Numbered from the stretch's first letter, positions 44,192 to 54,476 are shown. The stretch is DNA of 64,000 bases from Flavobacteriales bacterium (GCA_947447955.1 CANFLS010000002.1:73072-137071); one strand, 5' to 3'. Translations and numbers: made by a program. Notes: a model not told the origin generated them from the sequence alone.

Positions 44192-45004
44192 ATGAACAAT
44201 CGAGTTACTTTTTACATCAGCGCATTCGCCATCTCTCTTTTAAGCATTGTTTTGTTTTCAATGAAATCAGCTGAAAAGACCGACAACAACGACCGCATCG
44301 TAATAAACACCGCATACCAAGCCGGTGAAATATTAAATTATAGAATTCACTACGGTATAATCAATGCAGGTTTATGCAACATGACAGTTTCAGAACCATT
44401 AACCATTAACAACAAATCTGCTTACAATTTAAAAGTAGAAGGCGAAACTGTAAAATCATTTGACTGGGCTTACAAAGTGCGCGATAAATTTGAAAGTTGG
44501 GTTGATGTTAATTCACATGCACCCATTCGCTATGCAAAAACCGTTCGTGAAAACAACTATTTTAACCAGGATATTGCCATATATAATCACTCCGACAAAT
44601 GGTTGAAAAACAAACAAGGCCAAATTGCAATTCCACAATATACTCAGGATATTGCTTCTGCAATTTACTATATGCGTACTTTAAATTATGCCGATGCAAA
44701 AATTGGAGCAACTTACCCAATTGACGTTTATCTAGACAACAAAATTTACAATTTAAATGTAAAATATGTGGGGAAAGAGGTCATTAAATCTGACATAGGT
44801 AAAATAAGATGCTTTAAAATCAAACCACAATTGGTTGTTGACAGGGTTTTCAAATCTACCGATGCAATGACAGTTTGGGTAACCGACGATGAAAACAAAG
44901 TACCAGTTAGAATTCAAACTGAAATCAGGGTTGGTTCATTGAAAGTTGATTTGGTGAAATATCAAAACCTAAGAAACCCAATGACCAGTATGGTTGCGAA
45001 ATAA
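44192..45004 (+). CDS. DUF3108 domain-containing exported protein
   Basis: 270 residues from the ATG at 44192, which begins a signal-like segment (NNRVTFYISAFAISLLSIVLFS). The mature part matches DUF3108: AGEILNYRIHYGIINAGLCNM at the start and AMTVWVTDDENKVPVRIQTEI near the end. A beta-rich periplasmic protein without known activity. Its stop directly abuts the stop of the murF-alr gene on the other strand. Confidence 0.82.
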   Translation: MNNRVTFYISAFAISLLSIVLFSMKSAEKTDNNDRIVINTAYQAGEILNYRIHYGIINAGLCNMTVSEPLTINNKSAYNLKVEGETVKSFDWAYKVRDKFESWVDVNSHAPIRYAKTVRENNYFNQDIAIYNHSDKWLKNKQGQIAIPQYTQDIASAIYYMRTLNYADAKIGATYPIDVYLDNKIYNLNVKYVGKEVIKSDIGKIRCFKIKPQLVVDRVFKSTDAMTVWVTDDENKVPVRIQTEIRVGSLKVDLVKYQNLRNPMTSMVAK

Positions 45005-47467
45005 TTAATTTTCACCAAGATAAATTCTTGGCACACGCTGAGAAATATTCGTCAATATTTCATAAGAAATTGTCCCGCCTCGGTGGGACATTTCATTTAT
45101 TGACAAGTTTTTACCAAAAATCTCTACCGAATCTCCCTCCTGACAATTAATTTCTGTTACATCTACCATGGCCATATCCATGCATATATTGCCTACAAAT
45201 GGAGCAAATATTCCATTTATCAATACCCCACCCACTTTTTTACCAAATCGTCTTGACAATCCATCGGCATAACCCATAGCGATGGTTGCAATTTTTCTTT
45301 CAACCGAATCAGGATTGTGCTGGCCGTATCCAATTCCCTCAAACGGCAAAACGGTATGAATCTGTGTAATGGTTGATGACAATGAAGCCACAGCTTGCAA
45401 ATCGCTATTTTCAGCGCCATCTGGCATTAACCCATATAATCCAATTCCCAATCGAACCATATCAGACTGTAATTGAGCAAAACGCTGTATTCCCCCGGTA
45501 TTGCTAATATGTTTGATAACCGGATAGCCCAAAATCGATTCAATTTCGGCAACCGTTTCATAATAAAGCTTGGCCTGACTTTCGGTAAACGCATCTTTCG
45601 AAGTATCTTCAGATACCGCCAAATGGGTAAATACGCTTTTAACTTTAATGTTTTCTGGAATGAGCTTAACGGAATCAAGAATTTCGGTTGTACCAAATCC
45701 CAATCGATGCATACCTGTGTCAATTTCTAAATGAATTTCACCATGATTACTTCCCAATAAATTCATGTATGCATTTAAATTGGCAGCGCTGTAAACAACA
45801 GGTTCTAAATGATATTGATTCAATAAATTCATTGTTTGGGCATCGGTATTCATTACCATTATTGGCACTTTAATACCCGCTTCCCTCAAAAGAACACCTT
45901 CATCGGCAAAGGCTACTCCCAAATAATCTGCACCCAAATCTTGTAAAGTTTTAGAAACTTCAAAAGTTCCACTTCCGTAACCAAAAGCTTTCACCATACA
46001 CATCATTTTTGTATTTGGCGATATTTTATGTTTGAAATATCTAAAATTGTGTTTGATGGCATCCAAGTCTATTTCCAAACTGGTTTTGTGCAATCGCTCT
46101 TTCAAATGCTCAACCACTTGTTCTAATTGATATTTCCTAGCGCCTTTTACCAAAATAGCGGCATTTGAAATCAAATTCAAACATCCACTTTGTATTAATG
46201 ACAAAGTATCAGTGAAATGTAAAACATTAAAATTATCTAAAAACTTTGGCGGCTCACTTCCCAAATAAATGATAGACTCAATATGTTTACTTTCAAACAA
46301 TTGTGCTATTTTTTGTTGTTCTATTTCAACATTATTCGAAACTTGTTCCATTTCAGAAACAATCAACTTCAAAGACAAATTGGGCTGTTGTCGTTGAATA
46401 ACATCAAGGGCAATTGCCAAACTTTCAAAATCATTCGAATAGCTGTCGTTTAATATCACATTTCCCCTTCTGCCTTTTTCAATGGTTAAACGGTTATTTA
46501 CTGGCTTTAACTGTTTAAATAAATCTATGTGTTTTTCATCCCATCTTTCAAAGGCAAACAAAACGCAAAAACATGTCATTGCATTGGCTATTGATGCTTC
46601 ATCAATAAAAGGAATTTCTATAAAATGCTCCGTTCCCCTATTTTGAAAATAAATTTTCTGCCCCAGGTTGGTTCGCTCCACTTTGAGTAACCTAAATGTA
46701 GCGCCTTCATTATAACCCCAACTGACTATTTTGGTTAAAGGTTGGTTCTTTTTGAGGGACAAAAGTTCGCTTTGTAAATCTTCTATGTCTTTTGGAACGA
46801 TAATTACGTCGGCATTATTGCAAAGTTTTAACTTTTCTTGTGCCTTCTGCTTTCTGTTTTCAAATCCGGCATCATGTGGTGACCCCAAATGGGTAATAAC
46901 AGTCAATGAAGGCTGAATCATATTCCAAAGCGCATCCATTTCTCCATTTTGAGAAATGCCAGCTTCGAAAATACCCAGATCATGCGACTTTTCCAGAGCC
47001 AAAATTGAAACGGCAACACCCAATTGGCTATTGAAACTTCTGGGACTTTTATAAATCTTAAAATCGCGGCTTAGAAGTTCACCCAACCATTCTTTCACAA
47101 CAGTTTTCCCATTGCTACCGGTTATTCCAACTATAGGTATATAAAATTGTTTTCTGTGATTTGCAGCCAGGATTTGAATACTTTGAATAGGGTTTGCTAC
47201 TTTCAAAAAAATGCAATGTGTTACAAATTCTATTGGAATTTGATATTCCATTTCCACCAAAAACACACGTATGCCTTTTTCATAAGCCAATTGGACAAAA
47301 TCATGTCCATCGCGCAATTGTCCCTTAAGAGCAACAAACATGCTCTCTGCCGGAAATGTAATTTTTCTTGTATCGTAAACAATATCGGTAATAACTATAT
47401 CATCAGCGAATTCACCAAATTCATTGGCATTCAATATTGATTTGATATTATTTACAGAATATTTCAA
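45005..47467 (-). CDS. Bifunctional MurF-alanine racemase fusion
   Basis: 820 residues, two enzymes in one chain. Residues 1-455: MurF ligase, with ATP loop GITGSNGKT at 114-122, joining D-Ala-D-Ala to UDP-MurNAc-tripeptide. Residues about 460-820: alanine racemase, with K493 (MVKAFGYGSG) binding PLP and Tyr in EGIGYGQHNP as the second base. The fusion links D-alanine production to its use. The start is TTG at 47467, directly after the stop of the upstream gene; an in-frame stop precedes it and the next Met is at residue 43, so no ATG start fits. This fusion is typical of Bacteroidota. Confidence 0.94.
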   Translation of the reverse strand: MKYSVNNIKSILNANEFGEFADDIVITDIVYDTRKITFPAESMFVALKGQLRDGHDFVQLAYEKGIRVFLVEMEYQIPIEFVTHCIFLKVANPIQSIQILAANHRKQFYIPIVGITGSNGKTVVKEWLGELLSRDFKIYKSPRSFNSQLGVAVSILALEKSHDLGIFEAGISQNGEMDALWNMIQPSLTVITHLGSPHDAGFENRKQKAQEKLKLCNNADVIIVPKDIEDLQSELLSLKKNQPLTKIVSWGYNEGATFRLLKVERTNLGQKIYFQNRGTEHFIEIPFIDEASIANAMTCFCVLFAFERWDEKHIDLFKQLKPVNNRLTIEKGRRGNVILNDSYSNDFESLAIALDVIQRQQPNLSLKLIVSEMEQVSNNVEIEQQKIAQLFESKHIESIIYLGSEPPKFLDNFNVLHFTDTLSLIQSGCLNLISNAAILVKGARKYQLEQVVEHLKERLHKTSLEIDLDAIKHNFRYFKHKISPNTKMMCMVKAFGYGSGTFEVSKTLQDLGADYLGVAFADEGVLLREAGIKVPIMVMNTDAQTMNLLNQYHLEPVVYSAANLNAYMNLLGSNHGEIHLEIDTGMHRLGFGTTEILDSVKLIPENIKVKSVFTHLAVSEDTSKDAFTESQAKLYYETVAEIESILGYPVIKHISNTGGIQRFAQLQSDMVRLGIGLYGLMPDGAENSDLQAVASLSSTITQIHTVLPFEGIGYGQHNPDSVERKIATIAMGYADGLSRRFGKKVGGVLINGIFAPFVGNICMDMAMVDVTEINCQEGDSVEIFGKNLSINEMSHRGGTISYEILTNISQRVPRIYLGEN

Positions 47468-48469
47468 TTAACTATCTCTTAAATTAATTTCGGCACTATC
47501 TCCAATATTCATACTATGCACTGCTCCAATCAAAGAAGCGTCACTTCCAATAAGCGAATTTTCAATGATGGCATTTTGCAAAGAAGCATTAGGACCAATG
47601 ATGCTGTTTTTCACAATTGAACGACTGATAAAAGCGCCGTCGCCAATACTCACATCTGGTCCAATAATGCTGTTTTCAATTTTAGCAGTCAAAGAAATAT
47701 GAACTGGGGGCACAATGATATTCCCCAATTTTGTTAAATGTTGAAAATCTTGATTTTCAAGACGTTTCAATAAGTTTTTATTGGTTTGAAGAATTACATC
47801 TTTTTTACCGCAATCAAACCAAGTTGAAACGGAAAATGTTTGCATATTTGTGCCTTTATCGAGCATACATTGCAACGCATCAGTTAAATGATATTCGTTG
47901 TTGGTTCTAATTTCATTTTGAATTAGATAATCCAAACATTCAAATAGTATTACAGTTTCTTTAATGTAATACAAACCAACCAACGCCAAATTTGAATGGG
48001 GAATATTTGGTTTTTCTACGAGCTTTGTAATTTGACCTTGACCATTCAATTCAGCAACACCAAACTGACGGGGATCATCCACTTTTTTAACACCCAAACT
48101 ACTCACATCCGAATCCATAACTCCTTTTAAATTGGCTTCGAAAATGGTATCACCAAGAACTATAAAAACAGGTTCATTTGAATCTACTACTTCTCGCGCC
48201 AACCAAACCGCATGACCAATGCCACGACCAACCGTTTGAATAACAAAAGTTAATTTTACTTGAGAATAGTTTTCAGTTAAGTACTGCTCAATTCTATCTC
48301 CTAAATAACCAATAATAAAAACAAAATCATCTATACCCGAATTAACCAAGTTGTCCATGATATGCCCAAGAATCGGCTTTCCAGCAACTGGAATCAACGA
48401 CTTGGGTTGCGTTTGCGTGTGAGGCTTCAAACGACTCCCAATACCGGCAACAGGAATAATGGCTCTCAT
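47468..48469 (-). CDS. Sugar-phosphate nucleotidyltransferase with left-handed beta-helix tail
   Basis: 333 residues from the ATG at 48469; an exact TAAATTTG box (48483-48476) ends 6 nt before it. N-terminal nucleotidyltransferase: IIPVAGIGSRLKPHTQTQPK signature, FIVLGDTIFEA and GLYYIKE. From about residue 250, hexapeptide-repeat isoleucines (SIIGPDVSIGDGAFI, NSIIGPNASLQNAII) form a short beta-helix. It makes an NDP-sugar, probably dTDP- or GDP-linked; the sugar is not determined. In an operon with tilS upstream and murF-alr downstream. Confidence 0.87.
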   Translation of the reverse strand: MRAIIPVAGIGSRLKPHTQTQPKSLIPVAGKPILGHIMDNLVNSGIDDFVFIIGYLGDRIEQYLTENYSQVKLTFVIQTVGRGIGHAVWLAREVVDSNEPVFIVLGDTIFEANLKGVMDSDVSSLGVKKVDDPRQFGVAELNGQGQITKLVEKPNIPHSNLALVGLYYIKETVILFECLDYLIQNEIRTNNEYHLTDALQCMLDKGTNMQTFSVSTWFDCGKKDVILQTNKNLLKRLENQDFQHLTKLGNIIVPPVHISLTAKIENSIIGPDVSIGDGAFISRSIVKNSIIGPNASLQNAIIENSLIGSDASLIGAVHSMNIGDSAEINLRDS

Positions 48470-48475
48470 AGTAGA

Positions 48476-48483
48476 CAAATTTA
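48476..48483 (-). promoter_or_regulatory. -7 box upstream of the nucleotidyltransferase gene
   Basis: Exact TAAATTTG on the minus strand, 6 nt before the ATG at 48469, in the 41-bp gap after tilS. No TTG at the usual distance, so an internal promoter is only suggested. Confidence 0.4.
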
Positions 48484-48510
48484 AGTGAAATTATTTGATA
48501 ACACGGAATT

Positions 48511-49848
48511 TCAATTTAATGTATCCCAAGAAATTTTAATTGCAGTTTCAGATTCCCCCAATAAAAAATGTGAACTCCTCCTTAATCCCAATATTGCAAA
48601 AATTTCAACGTTTGAAACCAATATTGGAAAATCATTTTTGCGGTCATTGTCGATCTTACTATTGATAAAAATATCACTTACTTTTTTTGTGCCTTTCATT
48701 CCCAGGGGTTGCATTTTGTCGCCAATTTTCCAAGACCTGATAGTCAATTCTTCGTTGCCAATTAACGAATTAAAATAATAGCAATTGGGTTCATTGAAAT
48801 CAACTTGATCCAAATTTATCTCAACCATGTTTATTTGAAAATTGCCAAAATAAACAACCTCATTTACCCTAATTTTAGTTTCCGTTATTTCAGTTATGTT
48901 TCTTTGTTTAAGAGTCAAACCATTTCTATTTGTATAAAGAACAAATTCCCGACCAATCCAATGACTTCCAATGTTGATTGGGTTGTTCAATATTTCATTC
49001 ACTTGGTTATTTGTAAATCCCCAACTCAGAAATTTGTTTTTCAGTCCCGAATGATTGTCTTGATTGGTATAAAATGACTTTGGAATATTAACATGCTCCA
49101 ATGAAAGTCCACTTTTATCATACGTTTCTAAAACCTCCGTTTCCCATTTTGTTTGAAAGTTGGACAAGTACAACTTTGATTCTGCTCTTGACAAACTACT
49201 AATAAATTGAAAATTCTCAGCCACAGAATCATATTCATTTTTAAGTTCAGGAATGAGTAAATGCCTAATTTTATTTCTTATATATTTGGTACTCGCATTG
49301 CTGCTGTCATCACGGAAAGCAACCGCATGATTTGAGGCAAATTCTTGAATTGTTTTTCGAGGGATATTCAATAGCGGACGAATAATATTTCCACGTTCCA
49401 TGGGAATTCCTAGCCAAGCAGTATGCAACTGGTTTCTCAATAAATAAATAAAAAAGTTCTCAAGCTCGTCGTCCTGATGGTGTGCCGTAGCTATGTAAGA
49501 AGCCTTTTGTCCCTCAAGAATTTCTTCAAAAAAACCATATCTAATTTCCCTTGCCGCCATTTGAATAGAAAGATTGTTCTCAATGGCATACTTTTCAGTA
49601 TCTATATGTTTTACAAAGCAAGGAATAGACAAATTACCGCATGTTTGGATAACCAATTGGGTATCTCCATCGCTTTCAGAACCTCTCAATCCAAAATTGA
49701 CATGGGCAACAACACAAGGAAAATTTAACTGTTTAAAAACATGCAACAAAACCATTGAATCAACACCACCGCTAACGGCCAAAACTGTCAATTGTCGCTC
49801 CAATTGCCAATCTTGTAGATTCATCAATGCTTTAATAGAATTTAACAC
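48511..49848 (-). CDS. tilS: tRNA(Ile)-lysidine synthase
   Basis: 445 residues. PP-loop AVSGGVDSMVLLH at residues 24-36, then TAHHQDDELENFF and the C-terminal WKIGDKMQPLGMKGTKKVSDIFI domain. It converts C34 to lysidine in the AUA-reading tRNA-Ile. The start at 49848 is GTG, placing SGGVDS at the usual distance from the N-terminus; an ATG at 49824 is the alternative. Divergent from the OstA-like gene. Confidence 0.95.
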   Translation of the reverse strand: MLNSIKALMNLQDWQLERQLTVLAVSGGVDSMVLLHVFKQLNFPCVVAHVNFGLRGSESDGDTQLVIQTCGNLSIPCFVKHIDTEKYAIENNLSIQMAAREIRYGFFEEILEGQKASYIATAHHQDDELENFFIYLLRNQLHTAWLGIPMERGNIIRPLLNIPRKTIQEFASNHAVAFRDDSSNASTKYIRNKIRHLLIPELKNEYDSVAENFQFISSLSRAESKLYLSNFQTKWETEVLETYDKSGLSLEHVNIPKSFYTNQDNHSGLKNKFLSWGFTNNQVNEILNNPINIGSHWIGREFVLYTNRNGLTLKQRNITEITETKIRVNEVVYFGNFQINMVEINLDQVDFNEPNCYYFNSLIGNEELTIRSWKIGDKMQPLGMKGTKKVSDIFINSKIDNDRKNDFPILVSNVEIFAILGLRRSSHFLLGESETAIKISWDTLN

Positions 49849-49873
49849 TTAATTTGCAGAAGTTTTTCGAAAC

Positions 49874-51475
49874 ATGGTTTTACAATACAAAGAACATAAA
49901 TTTAAGCATTGGTTGGTTGTTTTCTTCGCAATAACCGCTGGAAATTTATTGTCACAACCAATTTCTTTGAGTGCCCGCAAAATGAAATCTATTCAAATAG
50001 ATGGACATGGAGGACAATTGCTCAAAGGAAATGTGAAATTCGAACAACAAGGTTCTACAGTGTATTGCAATGAGGCAGAATATGATCCGCAATCTGAATC
50101 ATTAAAAGGATTTGGAGATGTTAAAATTGTAAATTTAGATGGTACTATAGTTACAGGAAATACACTGTTATTCGACAATTTATTGCATACTGCAAAAGTA
50201 GAGGGAAATGTAAAATTAGTAGATAATACTATGACACTAACAACACCATGGTTGCAGTATAATACAATTTCAAAGGTAGGTTGGTATGGAAGTGGCGGAG
50301 TTATAGTTGACAAAGAAACCAAATTAACCAGCTTATCAGGAAGTTACAACCCAGCCAATAAAGTGTTGTATTTTAAGAAAAATGTAGTACTACAAACGCC
50401 AGACTACATTATTAAAACCGATACACTGCAGTATCAAACCAAAAGTAAAGTTGCTAAATTCTTCTCTTTCACCCAAATTGAATACGGCAACCAAACCATT
50501 CTTTTTGAAAGAGGTACATACAATACCGAAACAGGCCAAGGTGAGTTTTATCAAAAATTTGGATTGTTTGATAATGAGAAAACGTTGGTGGCAGATTCTG
50601 TTTCCATAAATAAGAAAAGTCAAGTTGGTAAAGCTTATGGAAACGTTTGGATAATTGACTCAGCTGAAAATTGGCAGGTCTGGGGACAAAAAGCTTTTTA
50701 CACCAAAAACTCAAGCGAAATGACTGTTGTTGGAAATCCAATGGCCCTGCAAACCGATAAAAAAGATAGTTTTTTCATCAAAGGAGATACCCTTTTTTAC
50801 AGCAAAGATTCTTTGAAACAACAAAAAATAAGGTCTTGGAAAAATGTTAAATTCAAACGCAATAATGTTTCTGGAACGGCAAACTTTTTGGCATACAATT
50901 CATTAGATAGCACTTTCAAATTAAGAGGAAATCCAGTTTTGTGGGATTCTCTAACCAGAATGAGCGGAGATTCAATTAATTTGTTTTTGAAACGCAAAAA
51001 ACTGAGTCATAGCACCATGTATAAACATGGATTTATTAGCCTAAAGGAAGATGAGTTGAGATTTAGCCAAATTTCCGGAGATTCTATGACACATTGGTTG
51101 GATTCAAACCAAAAAATTACCCAAACTTTGGTACATAAAAATGGCAAGAGTATTTATTATACCAGAGAAAAGGATACAATTTCATCTGTATTTGAAATCA
51201 AATGCACCAATATCAAATTTCAATTTTTAAATAACAAAATCAATCAAGTATATTTTTATCAAGAGCCTGAAGGGAAAATATATCCGTTGGAATTATTTCC
51301 AATTGAAAAAGAAAAATTACCGGGTTTTATTTGGGATATAGAAAACAAACCTTCTCGAAATTATTTTAGTAACCAATTCACTCCGCTTATACCAAAATCG
51401 ATATACAATTTAAATATTCGTAAATCTCAAATTCCAGCTAAAAAAAGCAAAAAGAATAAGAAGGACAAAAAATGA
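49874..51475 (+). CDS. OstA-like (LptA/LptD N-domain-like) envelope protein
   Basis: 533 residues. Signal-like N-terminus (HWLVVFFAITAGNLLSQ), then many short beta-jellyroll repeats of the OstA type: IQIDGHGGQLLKGNVKF, YDPQSESLKGFGDVKI and NTISKVGWYGSGGVIVD. It probably shields lipopolysaccharide in transit to the outer membrane. Lysine-rich tail. Overlaps the DUF5686 gene by 4 nt (ATGA). Confidence 0.85.
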   Translation: MVLQYKEHKFKHWLVVFFAITAGNLLSQPISLSARKMKSIQIDGHGGQLLKGNVKFEQQGSTVYCNEAEYDPQSESLKGFGDVKIVNLDGTIVTGNTLLFDNLLHTAKVEGNVKLVDNTMTLTTPWLQYNTISKVGWYGSGGVIVDKETKLTSLSGSYNPANKVLYFKKNVVLQTPDYIIKTDTLQYQTKSKVAKFFSFTQIEYGNQTILFERGTYNTETGQGEFYQKFGLFDNEKTLVADSVSINKKSQVGKAYGNVWIIDSAENWQVWGQKAFYTKNSSEMTVVGNPMALQTDKKDSFFIKGDTLFYSKDSLKQQKIRSWKNVKFKRNNVSGTANFLAYNSLDSTFKLRGNPVLWDSLTRMSGDSINLFLKRKKLSHSTMYKHGFISLKEDELRFSQISGDSMTHWLDSNQKITQTLVHKNGKSIYYTREKDTISSVFEIKCTNIKFQFLNNKINQVYFYQEPEGKIYPLELFPIEKEKLPGFIWDIENKPSRNYFSNQFTPLIPKSIYNLNIRKSQIPAKKSKKNKKDKK

Positions 51476-53919
51476 AGCGTTTTATTATCTTTCTTTTTGG
51501 TTGGATTTTTATACAATCCAATGCGCAAATTATCGGTTTATGCATTGATACCAGCAATGCACCAATAACTGGAATTGAAATTTACGACAAAACCATTGGG
51601 AAAGTTGGTCAAGGTAAAATGGATGGTTATTTTAAACTTGATTTAAAACCTGGAAATTATCAATTAATATTCTCTCATCCAGAATTTCATAATATGGAAT
51701 TGGCAGTTGTTTATACAGAAAAGTATAAAGATACATTAACGCTGATTCTCAAACGAAAAATTACCAATATCAATACTGTTTATATCAGTGCCAAATGGAA
51801 AGATCCAGGACCTGACTATATGAAAAAGGCAATCAAGAAAAGAGATTATTGGTTCAAAAAGATTCCCGCACAATCTGCCGATGTTTATATCAGAGCATTT
51901 GAAGAAATAAAATCTACAAGGAAGAATACGATTTCCCTCGAAAACAAAACCGAGGACGGAGAAACAGAAAAACCCAAAGCACCCGCAATTCCTCAAGCCA
52001 ACATGGTAGAAATAACCATGAAAAGAGATTGGGCACCGCCTAATAAAATCAAAGAAGTTAAACAAGGTGTTTCCATTAGGGGAGACAAAACAGGATTGTT
52101 TTATTTGACCACAATTGAAGGTGATTTTAATATTTACCAAAATCTAATGTACTTACCTGGTCTTTGCCCACTTCCAGTAATGTCGCCACTTTCAAATAGC
52201 GCCATTTTAGCCTATAGATTTAGATTTATTGAAAGCTATAAACACCCAGTTTATGGCCGTGTTTTAAGAATTAAAATTGAAGGACGTCAAACTTCCAATG
52301 CCACATTTTCAGGCGAAATTCATTTGGTAGATACCAGTTTTTATGTTGCCAAAATAATTTTGAACGTACCTAGACACTTAATGGCCGAATACGACGAAAT
52401 GACGGTTAGTCAAAGTTACAGAATTGATAAGGACTCAAACATTCTCATAGATTCACAACAATTCAATTACTATTCAAAAACAGGAGATATCAAATATTTA
52501 GGAACAACCAATGTGCAGTATAACAACATTTTGGTTAACCCAAATTTTCCAAAAAATCACTTTGGACTTGAGCTGAGTAAAGTTGAAAAAGATGCCTATG
52601 AAAAAGATACTTCGTTTTGGAATATACAACGAAAAATCCCTTTATCTGTAACTGAAAGAACCTATGTCAAAGCGATTGACAGTTTAAAACGGGTATTGAA
52701 TTCTGATGAATATTTGGATAGCATTGAGCGTGTTACGAATAAAGTAACCTTGAAAAATCTTTTCTTGTTTGGTCAAAGCTATGTAAATAGAAAAAAGGGA
52801 ATTGACTTAGATTTTCAACCCCTATTATTTACGTGGCAACCATGGTGGCCAGGCGGAAGTAGAATTGTGGTCTGGAATACCATTAATAAAACTACCGCCA
52901 ATAAAAAGAATATTCGTTTTATTGAAAATATATCATACGGAATTAACAATCAAGATATTCGAGGAACCGCAATTGTTTCACATTTATATAATCCTTACAA
53001 ACGCAAACTCGTTTACGCCGCTGTTGGTAGAGACTTTGGCTTTGTAAATCCCTATGCGGCATATATTGATTTATTTCGAAGGGATAATTTCTACCAACAC
53101 GACCATTTAACGCTGTACCATAGACAAGAAATTGTGAATGGATTATTTTTTAGGGTTCAAGGCGAATTGAGCGATCGAAAAGACATTGCAAACTTCAAAT
53201 TCTCAAAAACTGGAGATAGTTTATTTGTAAATAACCGACCTCTAAACTTTATACCCCATATGGCGGTATTTGCCGATCTAACTTTATCTTATACTCCTTT
53301 TCAACGATATTTAAGTGAACCTAAGCAAAAAGTCATATTAGGATCTACATGGCCAACATTTTCTGTAAATTATAGAAGGGCAATTCCAGGAATCTTGAAA
53401 AGCACCATAGATTATGATTATTTAGAATTTAGAGCCGATCATATTTTTCCATGGGGTTTACTTGGTAAAAGTGAATTAAAAGTAATTAGTGGAAGTTTTA
53501 TTTCGCATAAAACTGTAAATGTAATTGATTACAAGTATCAGCGCCGCGGCGATCAGACGCTTTTTACCCCACCAATGTTCGCATACCAGATGCTCGACAG
53601 CACTTTTAAAACGTTTAAGCGCTATTACGAGGTTCGATATAGGCACAGTTTCAATGGAGCGCTAGTAAATAAGGTTCCATTGATAAAAAAGCTGAGTCTA
53701 TATGAGTCAGCAGGCATTAGTGCCTTATATGCGCCAGAAAGAAGAAATATGCTATATTATGAAATGTATATAGGTATTGATAAGCTCATTCGTATTTGGA
53801 GGGAAAAGTACAAGATTGGAATTTACTATTGCGTTGGTTATTCAAATTTATGGAATGGACCAAGGGCAGCTTTCAAGATAAACTTTGAAAGTTATAATAG
53901 AAGCAGCAATAGCTGGTAA
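51472..53919 (+). CDS. DUF5686 outer-membrane-like protein with carboxypeptidase-regulatory-like domain
   Basis: 815 residues. Signal peptide (KRFIIFLFGWIFIQSNAQ); residues about 20-95 form a CarboxypepD_reg-like beta sandwich (DTSNAPITGIEIYDKTIGKV). The remainder matches DUF5686, with alternating aromatic strands in the C-terminal third (LFRRDNFYQHDHLTLYHRQE, RYRHSFNGALVNKVPLI), consistent with an outer-membrane barrel. Function unknown. Translationally coupled to the OstA-like gene. Confidence 0.82.
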   Translation: MKRFIIFLFGWIFIQSNAQIIGLCIDTSNAPITGIEIYDKTIGKVGQGKMDGYFKLDLKPGNYQLIFSHPEFHNMELAVVYTEKYKDTLTLILKRKITNINTVYISAKWKDPGPDYMKKAIKKRDYWFKKIPAQSADVYIRAFEEIKSTRKNTISLENKTEDGETEKPKAPAIPQANMVEITMKRDWAPPNKIKEVKQGVSIRGDKTGLFYLTTIEGDFNIYQNLMYLPGLCPLPVMSPLSNSAILAYRFRFIESYKHPVYGRVLRIKIEGRQTSNATFSGEIHLVDTSFYVAKIILNVPRHLMAEYDEMTVSQSYRIDKDSNILIDSQQFNYYSKTGDIKYLGTTNVQYNNILVNPNFPKNHFGLELSKVEKDAYEKDTSFWNIQRKIPLSVTERTYVKAIDSLKRVLNSDEYLDSIERVTNKVTLKNLFLFGQSYVNRKKGIDLDFQPLLFTWQPWWPGGSRIVVWNTINKTTANKKNIRFIENISYGINNQDIRGTAIVSHLYNPYKRKLVYAAVGRDFGFVNPYAAYIDLFRRDNFYQHDHLTLYHRQEIVNGLFFRVQGELSDRKDIANFKFSKTGDSLFVNNRPLNFIPHMAVFADLTLSYTPFQRYLSEPKQKVILGSTWPTFSVNYRRAIPGILKSTIDYDYLEFRADHIFPWGLLGKSELKVISGSFISHKTVNVIDYKYQRRGDQTLFTPPMFAYQMLDSTFKTFKRYYEVRYRHSFNGALVNKVPLIKKLSLYESAGISALYAPERRNMLYYEMYIGIDKLIRIWREKYKIGIYYCVGYSNLWNGPRAAFKINFESYNRSSNSW

Positions 53920-53933
53920 AAAAGCATAAGCAT

Positions 53934-53960
53934 AAAAAAAGGCCATCAAATTGATGGCCT
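53934..53960 (-). terminator. Terminator of the cold-shock gene
   Basis: GGCCATCAA-A-TTGATGGCC (53941-53959) with seven A to its left, which is a T7 run on the minus strand. Confidence 0.85.
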
Positions 53961-53984
53961 CCAAGAAATTCAAAAAAATGTCTA

Positions 53985-54179
53985 TTAAGGTAGTTTTCTT
54001 ACGTCTACCGCATTTAATCCTCTTTTGCCTTCTTTTAGATCGTAAGATACGTTGTCGTTTTCGTTGATCTGATCAATTAGACCTGATACGTGCACAAAGT
54101 GCTCAGTACCTGATCCGTCCTCGGTGATAAATCCAAATCCTTTAGTGTTGTTAAAGAATTTGACAGTTCCAGTTTTCAT
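53985..54179 (-). CDS. Cold-shock domain protein (Csp family)
   Basis: 64 residues, single OB-fold cold-shock domain. RNP1 at residues 13-18 (KGFGFI) and RNP2 around 28-33 (FVHVSG) bind single-stranded nucleic acid. It acts as an RNA chaperone. Acidic middle (EDGSGTEH) and C-terminal GLNAVDVRKLP are typical. Promoter TTG-N18-TATCTTCG at 54233-54205; the leader is about 20-25 nt, so no long cold-shock leader is seen. Confidence 0.95.
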   Translation of the reverse strand: MKTGTVKFFNNTKGFGFITEDGSGTEHFVHVSGLIDQINENDNVSYDLKEGKRGLNAVDVRKLP

Positions 54180-54204
54180 TAGTTAAATTTTAAATTAAGT
54201 ACTA

Positions 54205-54233
54205 CGAAGATAGGTAGATAATTGAAAAAACAA
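54205..54233 (-). promoter_or_regulatory. Cold-shock gene promoter
   Basis: Minus-strand TTG at 54233-54231 and TATCTTCG (one mismatch to TAnnTTTG) at 54212-54205, with 18-nt spacing. Confidence 0.5.
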
Positions 54234-54410
54234 AGTTTGATTTGCAGAAAATGCAATTTATTTTCAAAATTTATTGCCCATAAACTAATTTCAGGTCGAA
54301 TATAATCGGATAGATGCTTTCCAAGTGAAACTATTTCAATTGGTTATGTCAATTTTTCGAAGTTTTAACAACATTCACAACAAATTGGAAAAAGGTAAAA
54401 AATATGGAAT
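54234..54410. other. Gene-free stretch between the cold-shock promoter and the next terminator
   Basis: About 180 bp of AT-rich sequence. I see no ORF, hairpin or repeat that I can support. Confidence 0.5.
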
Positions 54411-54444
54411 AAAAAAAGCCCTTGATTACTCAAGGGCTTTTTCG
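54411..54444 (-). terminator. Terminator of the second T9SS cargo gene
   Basis: AAAAAAAGCCCTTGA, loop TTAC, TCAAGGGCTTTTT. T-runs on both strands; it lies 33 bp past the stop of the minus-strand gene. Confidence 0.88.
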
Positions 54445-54476
54445 AAATTATGAATGTTCTAAAAGAACGATAAATA

